A stretch of 64,000 nucleotides of DNA from Paludibacter sp. (GTDB taxonomy: Bacteria > Bacteroidota > Bacteroidia > Bacteroidales > Paludibacteraceae): the NCBI GenBank assembly GCA_019163375.1, contig JAFLKK010000001.1, positions 60,183-124,182 on the forward strand. Direction: 5' to 3'. This document shows, in pieces, positions 37,301-46,180 of this stretch (positions are counted from its first letter, which is position 1; each line of letters begins with the position of its first letter). The notes below the pieces were generated by a model. The model worked only from the letters and a program-made list of their open reading frames with translations, was not told the origin of the DNA and did not search any database. The translations under genes and the position numbers were made by a program.

Positions 37301-39860
37301 TCCTACAACCGTTCCGGGTACACATTATTATTACTGTGAAGTAGGACAACCCGAACTCAGTTGTAATGCCACCAGTACAACAGCTCTGATCAATGTAGTT
37401 GCAGCACCGGTTGTTACACCGTTGCCGGATGCGATTTATTGCGAAGGCCAACCAACCAATCCTTTGGTTGCAAATGTTACGGGTGGTGTAGGTGTGCCTA
37501 CTTATAAATGGTTTACGAATACAATCCCTTCTACCGTTGCAGCTGTTGATTTAGGGAACTCAACAACCAGTTGTTTTCCGGCAAATACCGCAGGTACATT
37601 GTATTATTATTGTGAGATGACTTTTCCCTCAGGAACCTGTTCTTCAATTCTCTCTAATTTTGCAAAAATTGAAGTAAATAAGTATCCGGTTATTTCGAAT
37701 AAATCAGCTTCTATTTGTAGTGGAGATGCTTTTACAGTTTCACCAACTCCTGTGCCGGATATTATACCTGTAGGAACTACTTATACCTGGACAATAGGTG
37801 CTGTAACCGGTGCTGTGAGCGGACAAACGAACCAGCTGACTGCTGTGGGGACTATAAGTCAAATACTTACTAATGCAGGTCTTACAAATGCTACGGTTAC
37901 TTATGTGGTGACACCTACAGCTCCGGGAAGTTGTGCAGGAGCCAACTTCGATGTGGTAGTTACCGTTTTCCCTGCTATAAATATTGCTACTACTGTGACA
38001 CCAAGGTCTTGTTTTGGACAAAATGATGCCTCTATTACTACTGTTGTTTCAGGCGGTTCGGGAGCTTTAGGTATAGCATGGACGGGTCCGGCAGGATTCA
38101 CATCAACTAACTCGACTATAGCCGGACTTCTACCCGGAAGTTATACTTTGACAGTTACCGATGCTTTAAATTGTTCGACGATCAGAAACTATACGGTCAC
38201 CGAACCAACCGACGTAACGCTTACTACAAATTTCAAGAAAGATATAAAGTGTTTTGGAGATGCCAATGGTGAAATAGATATGGTAGCCATCGGTGGTTCA
38301 GCTACTACTTATTCATGGACATGGAACGGAAACCCTTATCCGGGTAATACAGGTCATTTGGTAGGCTTAAGTCCCGGGCTGTATGTAGTTACGGTTTCGG
38401 ATCCGAATATCTGTATTCCCAAAACTTCAGCTTTTACCATTACTCAACCTGCTGCGCCACTTGTGGTAACATCAATTGTTTCTCAGGTATATGATTGTGT
38501 CAATCCAACTGTAGGAAGCATAGACATTACCCCTTCGGGAGGTACGCCGCCTTACAGTTATGTTTGGTCGAATACAGCCACTACTCAGGATTTGGTAAAT
38601 GTTTCTCCCGGCAATTATACAGTTACTGTAACGGATGCAAACGGATGTATGCTACCCTTACCATTTACCATTATCCAACCGTTACCTATCACCATTAATG
38701 TGAATTTTACAGATGAATTTGACTGTGCTTCTCAAACCGCCTATAAACGATCGGTGGCAACCGTTACGGGAGGTTTTGCTCCTTACTTGCTTACCTGGTC
38801 GAGAGGTGCTGCCAGTGGTGCATTGAATGAAATAATGACTACGAGCCAAAGTGGATCGGTTAATCTCCACGTATCTGATGCGAAAGGCTGTCAGGCAGAT
38901 TATACGTATAATCTGGACGTGGTGAAACCTGAGTTGCAAAGTGTGTTGATGGATTGCAGACGTTTTCTGTGGGAGTTTACGGCTATTGATCCAAATGCCA
39001 ACGGTCAGTTCTATAGTTATAATTGGGATTTTGGTGATGGAACAACGTCAACCAGCCAAAAGGTACAGCATTCTTATGCTAACCCCGGAACCTATAATGT
39101 GATATTGACCATGTCGAGTGCTACATGTCCGGCTATTGTTTACAGAAGAACTGTGGTGGTTGAACCATTGGCTCGTTTATCCCTGGGCAATACCGTTCGC
39201 CTCTGTGAAGGTGACTCTGTTACTCAAAGAGTGATAGGTGGTACCTTTACTAAATTATGGAGTAACTATAGCACTAAAGATAGTCTGGTGATTAAACAAC
39301 AAGGTGACTACAGTGTGATCTGTACGTCCCCGAATGGTTGTACTGATACTTTGAATTTTACGGTGCTTACCGATATGTATAATTATGTCATTGAAACGGA
39401 TAGGAATGAATTGACATTAGATGGAAAACCATTGAAGATGTGGACGCAAGAAACATCTCCTTCTCAATATTCATGGGATTTTGGAGATGGGACTTTTGGT
39501 AATGGTAATAATATAAGTCATGCGTACAACATAGTAAAGGATGGCGTTATTGAAATAAAATTAAGAGTGACGAATCCATACGGTTGTACCGAAACGGCAA
39601 CCAAACGAATGTGGGTGGTGAATAATTCATTGGCCAATACCTTTACTCCCAATGGTGATGGTATTAATGATGTGTTTATGCCGGGTTGGAACCTGAAAGT
39701 GTATAACCGAAACGGAATTCTTGTTTTTGAAGGTAATCAAGGATGGGATGGAAAGTACAAGGGACAGCTTGTGTCGAAGGATACCTATTATTATGTGATG
39801 GATTATGTTACAGAGACCGGTGCGAAGTTTAAGGATGGTTACGTAATGGTTGTTCGATAA
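34347..39860 (+). CDS. Giant PKD/Ig-repeat surface protein with T9SS type B sorting domain
   Basis: The 1837-residue protein has a signal peptide and then stacked extracellular domains. PKD repeats appear near the start and end (YSWDFGDTF, YNWDFGDGTTST, YSWDFGDGTFGNG). A central series of Ig-like repeats each carry YQWF or YQWY and a YYYC segment. SprB-like repeats (PGNYTVTVTDANGC) follow. The last ~85 residues are the gliding-motility C-terminal domain, from FTPNGDGINDVFMPGW to the end. This predicts export by T9SS to the cell surface, probably as an adhesin. It is followed after 10 bases by a PorP/SprF gene, the typical partner. Confidence 0.92.
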   Translation: MKTILKFVFLLLFFSLTRETLASANCLYKAEYINAENRFEQPLKVDNAILAANTPPSGSFTFLDRQCSSNHIQFTASTSPTAPYSYSWDFGDTFTSTVRNPTHKFTVTNALGSQTFNVTLTITDTITLETTQVVKPITVLTAPDPTLTGTGSGATVNGMPAFQINTNAPQVFTFTNSSSTIGSNTKYSINWGDGSPNFSGTKWTTLNHTYPIGTWTALYTIEGGANGCTTVQPFIVFVGLKPTVILGEPSKIDPCKPGPVIFPISGTRNNPPGTTYTVSFNDGSPDTILNHPPPSAIVHSFKMSSCGVTSYNVINSFYAKIVAQNVSGSTESHVVPLYISSPLTAECELSKPVTCTNSPVCVRNTSKGGVIVTAAGCEDPKSYWTISPSVGVTLSSGVLGNRNGSSDPALWTPGSDEICPQFSLPGTYTITYTIGNSCSTYSVDNVVCVEAPLVPTFSLPQNQGCNPMRVTATSTTDLTDKCTVPRYQWSVAYTAGYCGSSSSYTVVNDTTPAATFDFNSPGTYHITLAMTNTCGQVLSAMQDVIVKSPPTVIINDIPDQCSPAAVTPSAVVNSCAPANEVLTYQWEFPGGMPATSTAAIPGVVNYATPGTYTVKLTVANGCGISAQAIKTFKVNVVPVLTTAVLSQNVCSGFPTSPVTFTSDIPTATFTWSAVATPGITGFTPSGTGNLPTQIITTTNPLPGTVIYSVTPWMGNCAGITVNYTIYVTPQPLLSSQPIGSDVCQFGTPDPLSVGYAGTVSSYQWFSNAINSTAGGTPIGGANAATYNPSGSSIGTVYYYCVLNIPGVCTTITSNTATVRVNAIPAPTTQPKITQTICVGGTISTPLSLSYTGGAGLVTYQWFENATNSNTGGVAIPAGGQGATYTPSVFGSTGTHYYYVEVYFAGSGCGLLRSDPATIIVVPDPIVSNPTPPAQTICQNVTPTALDVTASGGVGTSYTYQWYSNTVNNNFLGTLIPGATGATYIPPTTVPGTHYYYCEVGQPELSCNATSTTALINVVAAPVVTPLPDAIYCEGQPTNPLVANVTGGVGVPTYKWFTNTIPSTVAAVDLGNSTTSCFPANTAGTLYYYCEMTFPSGTCSSILSNFAKIEVNKYPVISNKSASICSGDAFTVSPTPVPDIIPVGTTYTWTIGAVTGAVSGQTNQLTAVGTISQILTNAGLTNATVTYVVTPTAPGSCAGANFDVVVTVFPAINIATTVTPRSCFGQNDASITTVVSGGSGALGIAWTGPAGFTSTNSTIAGLLPGSYTLTVTDALNCSTIRNYTVTEPTDVTLTTNFKKDIKCFGDANGEIDMVAIGGSATTYSWTWNGNPYPGNTGHLVGLSPGLYVVTVSDPNICIPKTSAFTITQPAAPLVVTSIVSQVYDCVNPTVGSIDITPSGGTPPYSYVWSNTATTQDLVNVSPGNYTVTVTDANGCMLPLPFTIIQPLPITINVNFTDEFDCASQTAYKRSVATVTGGFAPYLLTWSRGAASGALNEIMTTSQSGSVNLHVSDAKGCQADYTYNLDVVKPELQSVLMDCRRFLWEFTAIDPNANGQFYSYNWDFGDGTTSTSQKVQHSYANPGTYNVILTMSSATCPAIVYRRTVVVEPLARLSLGNTVRLCEGDSVTQRVIGGTFTKLWSNYSTKDSLVIKQQGDYSVICTSPNGCTDTLNFTVLTDMYNYVIETDRNELTLDGKPLKMWTQETSPSQYSWDFGDGTFGNGNNISHAYNIVKDGVIEIKLRVTNPYGCTETATKRMWVVNNSLANTFTPNGDGINDVFMPGWNLKVYNRNGILVFEGNQGWDGKYKGQLVSKDTYYYVMDYVTETGAKFKDGYVMVVR

Positions 39861-39870
39861 TTGAGGAAAT

Positions 39871-40776
39871 ATGAAAAAGAACTTAACCATTATAGCATTT
39901 ATTCTTACGAGTCTTGGTTTGTTTGCGCAATCGAACATGAGAATCAATAATTGGACTGAAAGTACCTATTACCTGAGTCCCGCTTCGGTTACGGATAACT
40001 GTATGGCTGAGTTTACGATGTCCGGTCGCAAGCAGTGGCTGAACTTCCCGGGTTCACCGACGACGATGTTTGCAACGGCCACCACTTATATTAAAAAATA
40101 CAAATCGCAGGTTGGTATAAAAGTAATGCAAGATAAGGCCGGGTATACTTTGGGAACTGATATTGATCTTACCTATGCTTATGCCATGTGGCTAAACAGA
40201 GATTGGAGATTACATATGGGAATTGCTGCCAGTTTTCAGAGCTTGAGTTACGATATGAACAAAGTGGTGCTTCCAACGGCTTACGATCCCACAGCTTTTT
40301 CTAAACTGATAAATGAAAGTAATTTCAATTCGGATCTTGGTGTGGAGTTGGCTTCCGAGAGATGGCGATTCGGAGCTGCCAGTCAGAATTTGCTTTCGTT
40401 GTTCAACAATATAAACAATCAATTTACGAGCACGAACCTGATTTATGGAACTTATCGTCAGAATACAAAGAATTTCATCAACATGGGTGCGGGCATTTTG
40501 GGTGTGCAATATGGAAATTTGTACCAAATGGAAGTAAACGTGATGAGTTATTTTAATGCGTCGAAGGAAACAAATAAATTTCAGATAGGGGCTTTTTACA
40601 GAACGCGCAAAGAAATAGGAGCGTTGGTGGGAATCGATTTAAGTAATACGCTGCATTTGAGTTATAGCTACGATTATAATATTGGAGGAATAGGACGAAG
40701 TTCTGTAGGTACCAATGAGATCATGATTATTTACAGACCACGAAAAAACTCCGGCTGTATTATGTGTGATTATTGA
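39871..40776 (+). CDS. PorP/SprF-family protein paired with the giant PKD protein
   Basis: The 301-residue protein has a signal peptide (GLFAQSNMRINN) and the PorP/SprF layout, with a YLSPASVTDNC segment in place of NPAAVG and the later MSGRKQWLNFPG. It differs clearly from the porP at 26342. SprF-like proteins are needed specifically for their adjacent SprB-like substrate, so this gene probably serves the PKD protein 10 bases upstream. Confidence 0.9.
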   Translation: MKKNLTIIAFILTSLGLFAQSNMRINNWTESTYYLSPASVTDNCMAEFTMSGRKQWLNFPGSPTTMFATATTYIKKYKSQVGIKVMQDKAGYTLGTDIDLTYAYAMWLNRDWRLHMGIAASFQSLSYDMNKVVLPTAYDPTAFSKLINESNFNSDLGVELASERWRFGAASQNLLSLFNNINNQFTSTNLIYGTYRQNTKNFINMGAGILGVQYGNLYQMEVNVMSYFNASKETNKFQIGAFYRTRKEIGALVGIDLSNTLHLSYSYDYNIGGIGRSSVGTNEIMIIYRPRKNSGCIMCDY

Positions 40777-40804
40777 TATTGTAACTGTATAATAACTGAT
40801 TTGT

Positions 40805-40856
40805 ATAACACAGGGCTGATTCTTTTTAGAATCAGCCCTGTGTTATTTTATTTTTG
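40805..40856 (+). terminator. Strong rho-independent terminator
   Basis: A perfect 19-base stem (40805-40823 with 40828-40846) and a TTTT loop precede TTTATTTTT. It ends the PKD/SprF-like pair. Confidence 0.92.
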
Positions 40857-40873
40857 AATAATAGGCAAATGCA

Positions 40874-40945
40874 TTATCGAAAAGGGAAGCTCCTTTTGAG
40901 GAAACGGGGCGTACCTTTTCGATAAGAGGGACGCCCCTTTTTTTT
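40874..40945 (+). promoter_or_regulatory. Overlapping alternative hairpins ending in a T8 tract
   Basis: TTATCGAAAAGG (40874-40885) can pair with CCTTTTCGATAA (40914-40925). GGGGCGT (40906-40912) can pair with ACGCCCC (40931-40937), followed by eight T. The two pairings cross, so they exclude each other or form a pseudoknot. A further short pairing AAAAGG/CCTTTT exists at 40880-40897. This resembles an attenuator or a second terminator; no small ORF lies in it. Confidence 0.5.
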
Positions 40946-41493
40946 GAACTCAGTTAGCAGCATTGTTTGTCGGTAATTCACATTCAATTATTATATCGAA
41001 CTCCTATTAAAATAGATTATTATTTCTCAGTATCTAGTTTCCAAAAATCTTCTTCACAGTTGAAAATGTCACTATTATTCTACCTGCTCGTGGCATATCT
41101 ATTTTTTAGGATTAGTATAATTTATAGGCCCTGTGGCAATAAAATTTAATGTCTGTAGCCGTTTCGGTAAAGATGCGGATTTGCCTGTTTTATTGATATT
41201 ATATAAGATATTTATAAATGGTTTTATTGAAAATAATAGTAATTTTACAAACATGTACGTTGAGTCTCGACGTGTTTTTATGTAGTTCACGGATTAATTT
41301 TTGCTCACTTTCCTTTTTTTTTGTTGTTGTTAGCGTGGCTTAAAATAACTCAGGTGATTACTTAATGAGAAACTCAGTTGTTACGAGAGATAAAAACGTC
41401 CACATAAGAATTAGTGTCATTTGTTGAGTTAAGTTTTAATAAGGTTGGCTTGATGTGCATATCTAATGTTTACTTTATTAATTTACCAACTAA
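40946..41493. other. Intergenic region before the truncated PKD gene
   Basis: About 550 bases, AT-rich, between the terminator structures and the second PKD gene. Only short frames that look like chance were seen; I found no structured RNA or clear promoter in it. Confidence 0.5.
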
Positions 41494-43809
41494 ATGGAAT
41501 TAAACGAAAATAATTTGTTTAGGAATAGATTTCTTCTTCTGCTGATTTGTGTCTTTTCTTCCTCCCTTTTTCTTCAGTCGCAAACGATCAATCTTATAAG
41601 TTTCAATAACACTGCAACATATTCATCCGGATCGAGTGTATCTGTGGTAATGAACCCGACCGGCATATTTGATATGACGAATCAGTTTGTGCTCGAATTG
41701 TCGGCCGAAGGCGGAAGTTGGACTACGCCTACTGTTTTAAATACGCTCGATGAGTTTTATACCCCGGTAGTAAATGGGACTTTGCCTGCTGCACTTGTTT
41801 CCGGGAATTATAAACTAAGGATTCGGTCAACACTGCCTGCGCTAATTGCTGAATCAGCATCATTCAGTGTCACAGCTACAGCCGGTCTTCCCACTTTTCC
41901 AACATTTAAATCCAATATTTCAAATGGCTCTTCTTATTTCAATTGCTTAGGTGAATGTAGTTCGGTCAATAATATCTTTGGTCAACTACAAGCCGCTTAT
42001 AATGCTACTACAAATTTCAGCGAAGCTCAGAGGACTTGTACTATTTGTAATTTTGATCTTTTGACATCCACTTATTTCGCTCGTTTGATTAATGTTCAGA
42101 ATTCATCCGTTAGAAATTTGGATATCACAACAGATGGAACATTTGTTATCCCAAATGATTTGAATATTGGTACGTATGTTATCGAAGTCGAATCAAAAAA
42201 TAGTTCAGGTGTTTCTTCAATATACAGCAATATCTTTATTTTTCAGGGTAGCGGAACCAGTTTTGGAAATGCAAGTGGTGAAGCAGTATGCGTGGGTAGT
42301 AAAGTGGATTTTGCGATAGATTTGAATCCGAGTAGTGGAATAGGTAGAAATTATTCAGGTTCAAAGTATAGTGTGGATTTTGGAGATGGAACAGAAGTCT
42401 GGTTAACTCACGCTCAAATTGTAGCTAATCCCGCTATATCACACATATTCGATGCTGCTTCATGCGGTTCAAATTCAGGCTCACAATCGGGATATAGTAA
42501 GGTCAAATTTTCGCTTTACAACAAAGGTGTATTCAATAACGTGAATCCTGATTATTGTACAACGTACTCATTGAATGGGTCAGGGGCGATCAAAAACGTC
42601 AATATTAGCAAAGCTCCGATTGCCGACTTTACAATTTCATCAATGCAATGTATAGACATTCCTATTGTTGCGACAAATAAAACCCTTGTAGGATCGTATG
42701 GAACGGAAGTTTGTTCTACAAAACCTGTTTGCCAATGGTATTATAAGAAACCAAGTTCAAGTGCATTTAAGCTAGCAACTGCATCCTGGGTTAGTGAATC
42801 GGGCGATCTGACCATCCCACTATCGGTAATTACGGAGCCTGGCTGTTGGGATTTGAAATTGGAAACCTACAATCCTGATGGTTGTAATACGGTAACCGAA
42901 AAAGTCAGATCGATACAAATTGAAGCTACTCCGATACCTGCTTTCACAATGTCGTTGGCAATGCCCATTTGTTCAAATACCAGTATTAAGTTCACCAATA
43001 CAACAAATGTCATTGGTTTAGCGTGTCAGACTCCGGCTTACAGTTGGGAGATTACCCCAGCAGGCACACCTGCTACTCCCGATGGATTTATTTATGTTGA
43101 TCCTACGAGTCTCAGTTCTCGAGACCCTGAAGTGAGATTTACGCAACCCGGTACTTATTTAGTCAAACTAAGCGTGACGAACTCTTGTGGAATTATTACT
43201 TCCACACTGCCTACCACTATAGAGGTAAACGGTGATCCAACTGTGACTGCAAATGCTGATGCAATGTCAGAGTGTACGGTTAATACAGGTATCTCAGCTA
43301 CTCCTGCCAATTATACGCTTGATCTTGCAACTGCTTTGATAAAGCCGATTTACAGTCCGGTTCCATACGCTCCGGCAAGTTTTGAGTGGACAGTGGGAGG
43401 TGCCGGTGTAACTACTGCAGACTATAGCTATGCCGATGGAACAAGCTCCTCAAGTGCTTTCCCAAAGATTACATTTATTTCGTTTAAAACCTATGAGCTA
43501 AAAGTAAAGGTAAATGGAAACTGTGCGGTGAATAATGAAAAGACGGTTACTTTTACCTTGAATGAGATCCCGGTGTTGACAAATTCGGGTACAGAACTTT
43601 CGCAGGCAATTTGCTCCGGAACTGGAACTGCCGCTTTGAATTTGACTTCAAGCCTGCCCGGTACTACTTTTAATTGGACAATTACAAGCACGATGGGAAC
43701 TACTACCTCAGCGCCAAGTTTGGGTAGTGGTGCTACAATTCCGGCTACGGTTTTCGACAATGTTTCGAGTACGGACGGGACTCGAATTAATTTCCATACT
43801 TTTCAATAG
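41494..43809 (+). pseudogene. PKD-type T9SS client, 3' part lost to element insertion
   Basis: The 771-residue frame has a signal peptide (residues 1 to about 30) and PKD/Ig modules similar in style to the giant protein upstream (YSVDFGDGTEVW, YSWEITPAGTP, FEWTVGGAGV, FNWTITSTMG). It stops at 43809 in the middle of a module, after VSSTDGTRINF, and has no C-terminal sorting domain and no SprF partner. A tyrosine recombinase begins 110 bases later, so I read it as a client gene broken by integration. The missing 3' part is not in the window. Confidence 0.8.
43775..43786 (-). other. tRNA T-arm-like 12-mer at the possible insertion point
   Basis: On the minus strand the bases read TTCGAGTCCCGT, as in a TpsiC arm. 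The site lies just where the PKD homology fades, 130 bases before the integrase, so it could be part of an attL core. I found no second copy in the window. Confidence 0.25.
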
Positions 43810-43885
43810 TTTCTATTAATTACTATATATCAACAATATACAAAACTTATTTTCTGAAAATTAGTATGGTTTCGAATAATTTTTA

Positions 43886-43893
43886 TATATTTG
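43886..43893 (+). promoter_or_regulatory. -7 element of integrase gene
   Basis: TATATTTG matches TAnnTTTG and overlaps the first TGCACGACA repeat, so a protein bound to the repeats would block transcription of the integrase. Confidence 0.5.
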
Positions 43894-43911
43894 CACGACA
43901 AATGCACGACA
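43892..43911. repeat. Paired TGCACGACA repeats upstream of integrase
   Basis: Two direct copies of TGCACGACA start at 43892 and 43903, 11 bases or one helical turn apart, and sit between the integrase -7 element and its ATG. A near-identical pair occurs at 59064-59083 in front of the second integrase fragment. A role as recombinase or repressor binding sites is likely. Confidence 0.7.
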
Positions 43912-43918
43912 ATATATT

Positions 43919-45172
43919 ATGGCAAATTACTCTCCATACCTGATGATGAACCGTGTCTCCCAAGACGGTTGCACACCTTTATACGTATGTTATAATTACA
44001 ACCGAACAAAACGGACATTAATTTCAACCGGTTATAGTATTAAACCTGCTCACTGGGATGACAAGAAAAAGTGGATTAAACGTGCCTGTCCTCAGTTTGA
44101 AGAGATAGACGTAGTACTTACAAAAATTACTTCGAAGCTTGGTGAGATATTAATTCATGCTGTAGATAATAGCATCGACCCCACTGTGGATTTTGTATTG
44201 CTTGAATTGGAGAAAAATAAGAAATACGAACAACGTTCTAACCATGTAAAACTGTTTGATGTTTTAGAACAATACATTGAGGAAAAGAAAACAGTTGTAT
44301 CTCCTGATCAGATAAAAGACTACAAAACTCTTCGGAAGCACCTTACCAATTTCAAAGAGTATTCAACTCAACCTATAACCTTCCGAAATCTCAATCTTAA
44401 GTTTTACAATGAATTTATGGACTATCTTTTCTATAAGGCCGTAAAACCCGATAGTACTGTTGGGCTAGTGACAAACTCTGCTGGGAAAATAATTCGGTTA
44501 CTGAAAGGATTTGTCAACTATCAAATAGCCAAAGGGGTTATTCCGTCCATTGATCTGAAAAATTTCAAAGTAGTAGAGGAAGAAACTGATGCTATATACT
44601 TAAATGAAAAAGAGCTAGCCGAAATCTACAAACTTGATTTATCCGACGATATTGAATTGGAACAAATTCGAGATATATTTATTGTGGGCTGCTTTACGGG
44701 ATTACGCTATAGTGATCTATCTACGCTAAACTCGGAACACATTGATTCAGTAAGTGGGAATATCAATATAAAACAACGCAAGGTACATAAAGCAGTGGTT
44801 ATACCCCTTATAGATTATGTTCCTGGCATACTGAAGAAGTATAACCACGAACTACCCAAAGTTTCAGGATACAGATTCAATGAACGTGTAAAAGAGCTAG
44901 GAAAGAAAATAGAACTGAATCAAAAAGTTGAAGTTGTTCGTAAGAAAGGAAACGTGAGGGTTACCGAGATTTTCGATAAATGGGAAATGATCTCTTCACA
45001 CACTTGTCGCCGTTCTTTCTGTACCAATATGTATTTGTCCGGTTTTCCTGCCGAGGAATTGAAAAGAATTTCCGGACATAAAAGTCCTGCAGCTTTTATG
45101 AGGTATATCAAAGTAGATAATCAACAAGCTGCAAACAGATTAAAAGAACTAAGAGGAAAAAAGAATAAATAA
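43919..45172 (+). CDS. Tyrosine recombinase / integrase
   Basis: The 417-residue protein has an N-terminal arm-binding domain (about 1-100), a SAM-like core-binding domain (about 110-210) and the C-terminal catalytic domain. The catalytic set is complete: Arg263 in TGLRYSDL, His361 and Arg364 in SHTCRRSF, His387 in SGHKS and the nucleophile Tyr396 in MRYIKV. It should integrate and excise the element. The start ATG follows the TGCACGACA repeats by 8 bases. Residues from His310 on are duplicated as a fragment at 59137. Confidence 0.95.
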   Translation: MANYSPYLMMNRVSQDGCTPLYVCYNYNRTKRTLISTGYSIKPAHWDDKKKWIKRACPQFEEIDVVLTKITSKLGEILIHAVDNSIDPTVDFVLLELEKNKKYEQRSNHVKLFDVLEQYIEEKKTVVSPDQIKDYKTLRKHLTNFKEYSTQPITFRNLNLKFYNEFMDYLFYKAVKPDSTVGLVTNSAGKIIRLLKGFVNYQIAKGVIPSIDLKNFKVVEEETDAIYLNEKELAEIYKLDLSDDIELEQIRDIFIVGCFTGLRYSDLSTLNSEHIDSVSGNINIKQRKVHKAVVIPLIDYVPGILKKYNHELPKVSGYRFNERVKELGKKIELNQKVEVVRKKGNVRVTEIFDKWEMISSHTCRRSFCTNMYLSGFPAEELKRISGHKSPAAFMRYIKVDNQQAANRLKELRGKKNK

Positions 45173-45289
45173 AATTCAAACTCGGATATCGTTTTTTAGC
45201 ATCTATTAGCTGAAAATCAGTTTATTAAAACTCAATCCTCTTCGGTTTGTAAATCTAAATCAATGGATTTCTATAGAATATTCAATGCT

Positions 45290-45835
45290 TTATCCCAATG
45301 AATAGGTTTTATCATTTTCTTTCCCTAATTTATTAAGAACCGATAGTAGGTTTGTATATTTCTTCTGCCCTAGCAAACTTATATTGATGCTAGACGATTC
45401 ATAAACTCCATCATTGTTTATCTTTTGGAGTTTAAGCTCTTTCTTAAATCCAAATTTCCCTATTGTGAGCCAATAATCATTATATTCTTTTCTACTCATT
45501 TTCAATTCAATGATTCTTCTTTTGTAGCCAAATATAGCGAATGGAGACTCCCACCTATTTGAATGTGGATTATAATTTTTGATAATAATTTCGTCATGAA
45601 TAATTTCAAATTCAATGTAAGCTGGTTTAATCCTCTCGTCAATTAGTATAGAGCAAACAAGCAACAAATTAAAACATATCAATGCATTCTTGCCTTCATG
45701 ACTAAATAGAAGCGGAATTAAATCGATTTTCAGGAACAACCTTGAAAGTATTATTCCACCAATAATTATAAGTAAAATTAAAACAATGAGTTTTACAATC
45801 AAGTAAACCTCGAATAATATTTTGTTGTTGATCAT
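45290..45835 (-). CDS. Hypothetical membrane protein at the end of the peptide locus
   Basis: The 181-residue protein has two N-terminal membrane helices (about residues 8-30 and 50-66) and a charged beta-rich cytoplasmic domain (EFEIIHDEIIIKNYNP onward) resembling PH-like domains in outline. I recognise no named family. It lies on the same strand as the peptide export genes and downstream of them, so an immunity or accessory role is possible but unproven. Confidence 0.65.
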   Translation of the reverse strand: MINNKILFEVYLIVKLIVLILLIIIGGIILSRLFLKIDLIPLLFSHEGKNALICFNLLLVCSILIDERIKPAYIEFEIIHDEIIIKNYNPHSNRWESPFAIFGYKRRIIELKMSRKEYNDYWLTIGKFGFKKELKLQKINNDGVYESSSINISLLGQKKYTNLLSVLNKLGKENDKTYSLG

Positions 45836-46180
45836 CTTATTGATTTTATATTCTATGTTTTTTTATCTGTTATTCGATTTCACATTATTCAGGAATATTA
45901 TTCTTAAACCTGACATTCTAATTTCTATCACCACTGTTGCCTTAACACGTTTCTCAGAACTACTCCAGAAGAGGGCTTACTCAGTTATTATACTTATTTG
46001 CACAATAAAGCATGGTAATGAGTTGTATTCAATTTGAAAAGAACATTGAGAAGACGCTTTTGTTTGTAATAGGTTGGTTTTCATAGAAAAATGATTAATG
46101 TAATTTTTTACAATGACATTGTATAAACTCATAAATAGAACAATGTGTAGAATAAGTTTTTCAATTTTCATAGTAAAATA
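45836..46180. other. Gap between exporter gene and terminal membrane protein gene
   Basis: This 345-base stretch holds one weak minus-strand frame (45977-46171, listed separately) and otherwise AT-rich sequence with no terminator that I can support. Confidence 0.5.
45977..46171 (-). CDS. Possible small protein after the exporter gene
   Basis: A 64-residue frame starts at an ATG 10 bases after the exporter stop. It has a hydrophobic N-terminus (KLILHIVLFMSLYNVIV) and two cysteines. It could be a small immunity-type membrane peptide, but length and composition are also compatible with chance. Confidence 0.3.
   Translation of the reverse strand: MKIEKLILHIVLFMSLYNVIVKNYINHFSMKTNLLQTKASSQCSFQIEYNSLPCFIVQISIITE

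Noticed and set aside
43775..43786. A real tRNA gene at the T-arm-like word.
   Set aside because: No acceptor, D or anticodon arms can be built around it, and the bases lie within a coding frame.
45822..46037. Plus-strand hydrophobic frame opposite the end of the peptide locus.
   Set aside because: It begins antisense to the 45290-45835 gene in very AT-rich sequence, where hydrophobic frames arise by chance, and has no supporting context.
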